From: Sergeia podlipaevii
Lineage: Eukaryota; Euglenozoa; Kinetoplastea; Trypanosomatida; Trypanosomatidae
DNA length: 19,534 nt
Assembly (NCBI GenBank): GCA_030849805.1
Contig: JASANZ010001850.1
Location: 1-19,534, forward strand
Direction: 5' to 3'
Position numbers and translations under genes: made by a program. Each line of letters begins with the position of its first letter. The stretch's first letter is position 1. Shown here piece by piece: positions 18,669 through 19,534 of the stretch. The notes under the pieces were generated by a model. The model searched no databases. It saw nothing but the letters and a program-made list of their open reading frames with translations, and had not been told where the DNA came from.

Positions 18669-19308
18669 TTCGTTATCACAAAGTAAGTTATTCTACAACA
18701 AACGAGAAAAAGAATGTTGGATATAAAATACAATGAGAAACTGTCAAGAAGAAAATCAAAGAGAGAGAATGAAAAGAAAAATGCCCTCCTTTGTCGTCTC
18801 ACCTTTTCCTTTATGTCCTCTTCCTAAACACGATTCCCTGCTATCAGAGAGTAACTACAAATGTTTGTGTCTGTGTGGAAGTCTACGCTACGACAGCTTA
18901 AGGAAAGAAAAAAAAAAATCAGCAAATCAAAAAAGAAATACAAATTCTCTAACTACCTAACAAAAGAAAAAAAAACGCAATGCAAAAATAGATCAGGTAA
19001 AAAAAAAAAAAACCAGTAGGTGTGCATACAAACATTCCAACGTTATTCACTACCTAGTAACATTAGTAGCCTGAAACTCCCCCAACGTAATGAACTAAAG
19101 GCATCACGGAAGAACACTCAGCAACTACGGCAAAAAAACAACAACAACAACAAAAAAAAGGAGAATCACCTAATTGTCAGCACATGATTATTGTTTAAGC
19201 TTTTTTTTTGTTTGTTTCAATAAAGAAAATCATTGAAAAGAAAAGTTACACATGCGAGACACGACAAGGTGAACACATGCAGCAGCCTCCATCACCCCCT
19301 TGACGCCT
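18669..19308. other. Intergenic spacer between SEC31 and RPL28
   Basis: About 640 nt, A-rich on the plus strand, with the SEC31 splice signals on the left and the RPL28 3' UTR on the right. It contains poly-A (about 19000-19013), a CAA repeat (about 19137-19151) and T9 with GTTTGTTT near 19201-19217. No gene is seen. Confidence 0.65.
18741..18784 (-). promoter_or_regulatory. Predicted trans-splice acceptor of SEC31
   Basis: Minus-strand pyrimidine-rich tract including CATTCTCTCTCTTTG and TTTTCTTCTTGACAG, with the AG at 18741-18742. 5' UTR about 72 nt. Confidence 0.55.
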
Positions 19309-19534
19309 TTACTTGCGGGAAGCGCGGACGTGCTTGCGGGCGAACTTGATGTTGGCGGAGCGAGCCTTGCGGGCGGCCATCACCTTGGTGGTGCGGCTAG
19401 CGACGCGGGCGATCTTCTGAGCACGGCGGAAGGTGCAGTCAGCGAGGTCGGGACGCACAGCGGCGACAGCCTTGCTCACGACGGAGGCCTTCACACCAGC
19501 GGCGTGGGACTGCTTCTTGAACATCTGCTTCGGC
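19309..19534 (-). CDS. RPL28: 60S ribosomal protein L28 (eL28), C-terminal part, cut by window end
   Basis: The frame is open to the window edge, giving at least 74 residues (PKQMFKKQSHAAG... to the stop TAA at 19309-19311). The ATG at 19524 is internal, not the start. The segment VRPDLADCTFRRAQKIARVA followed by a Lys/Arg-rich tail matches the eL28 C-terminus (human: [20 protein letters not shown]). eL28 is a eukaryote-specific large-subunit protein. The missing N-terminal half lies to the right of the window. The assignment rests on this C-terminal motif and on resemblance to trypanosomatid L28 as I remember it. Confidence 0.8.
   Translation of the reverse strand, partial: PKQMFKKQSHAAGVKASVVSKAVAAVRPDLADCTFRRAQKIARVASRTTKVMAARKARSANIKFARKHVRASRK

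Overview
The window looks like nuclear DNA of a trypanosomatid (kinetoplastid) protist. All seven complete protein genes and one partial gene lie head to tail on the minus strand. None shows an intron. Their coding sequence is GC-balanced, and they are separated by AT-rich, low-complexity spacers of about 0.5-2.7 kb. Just upstream of most start codons the minus strand carries a long polypyrimidine run followed by an AG, the usual signal for spliced-leader trans-splicing in a polycistronic unit. I cannot name the species. The low-complexity spacers would fit several insect trypanosomatids better than Leishmania, but that is only an impression.

Layout in transcription order (right to left): the C-terminal part of 60S ribosomal protein L28 (cut by the window end); the COPII coat protein SEC31; translation termination factor eRF3/SUP35; a mitochondrial OXA1-type insertase; a putative NPPF-motif methyltransferase; 40S ribosomal protein S15A (uS8); a TMEM184/DUF300-type membrane protein with a CxxC...CxxC tail; SKP1; then about 2.7 kb without a recognisable gene. 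As usual for trypanosomatid units, the neighbours are not one pathway. Translation (L28, eRF3, S15A), secretion (SEC31), mitochondrial biogenesis (OXA1) and ubiquitin ligation (SKP1) share one transcription unit.

The most interesting object is the eRF3 N-terminus. It consists of five tandem NPNAQGY units that read as overlapping PAM2-like (poly(A)-binding-protein) motifs. These run straight into ten GGYNQ-type pentapeptides and a poly-Q tract. The result strongly recalls the prion domain of yeast Sup35, in a very distant lineage.

Two single N bases (2184 and 16169) each sit exactly between two near-identical copies of the flanking sequence (about 270-278 and 192 nt). This is the pattern expected when a scaffolder abuts two overlapping contigs without merging them. 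The second one breaks the SEC31 reading frame, so SEC31 is probably intact in the organism.
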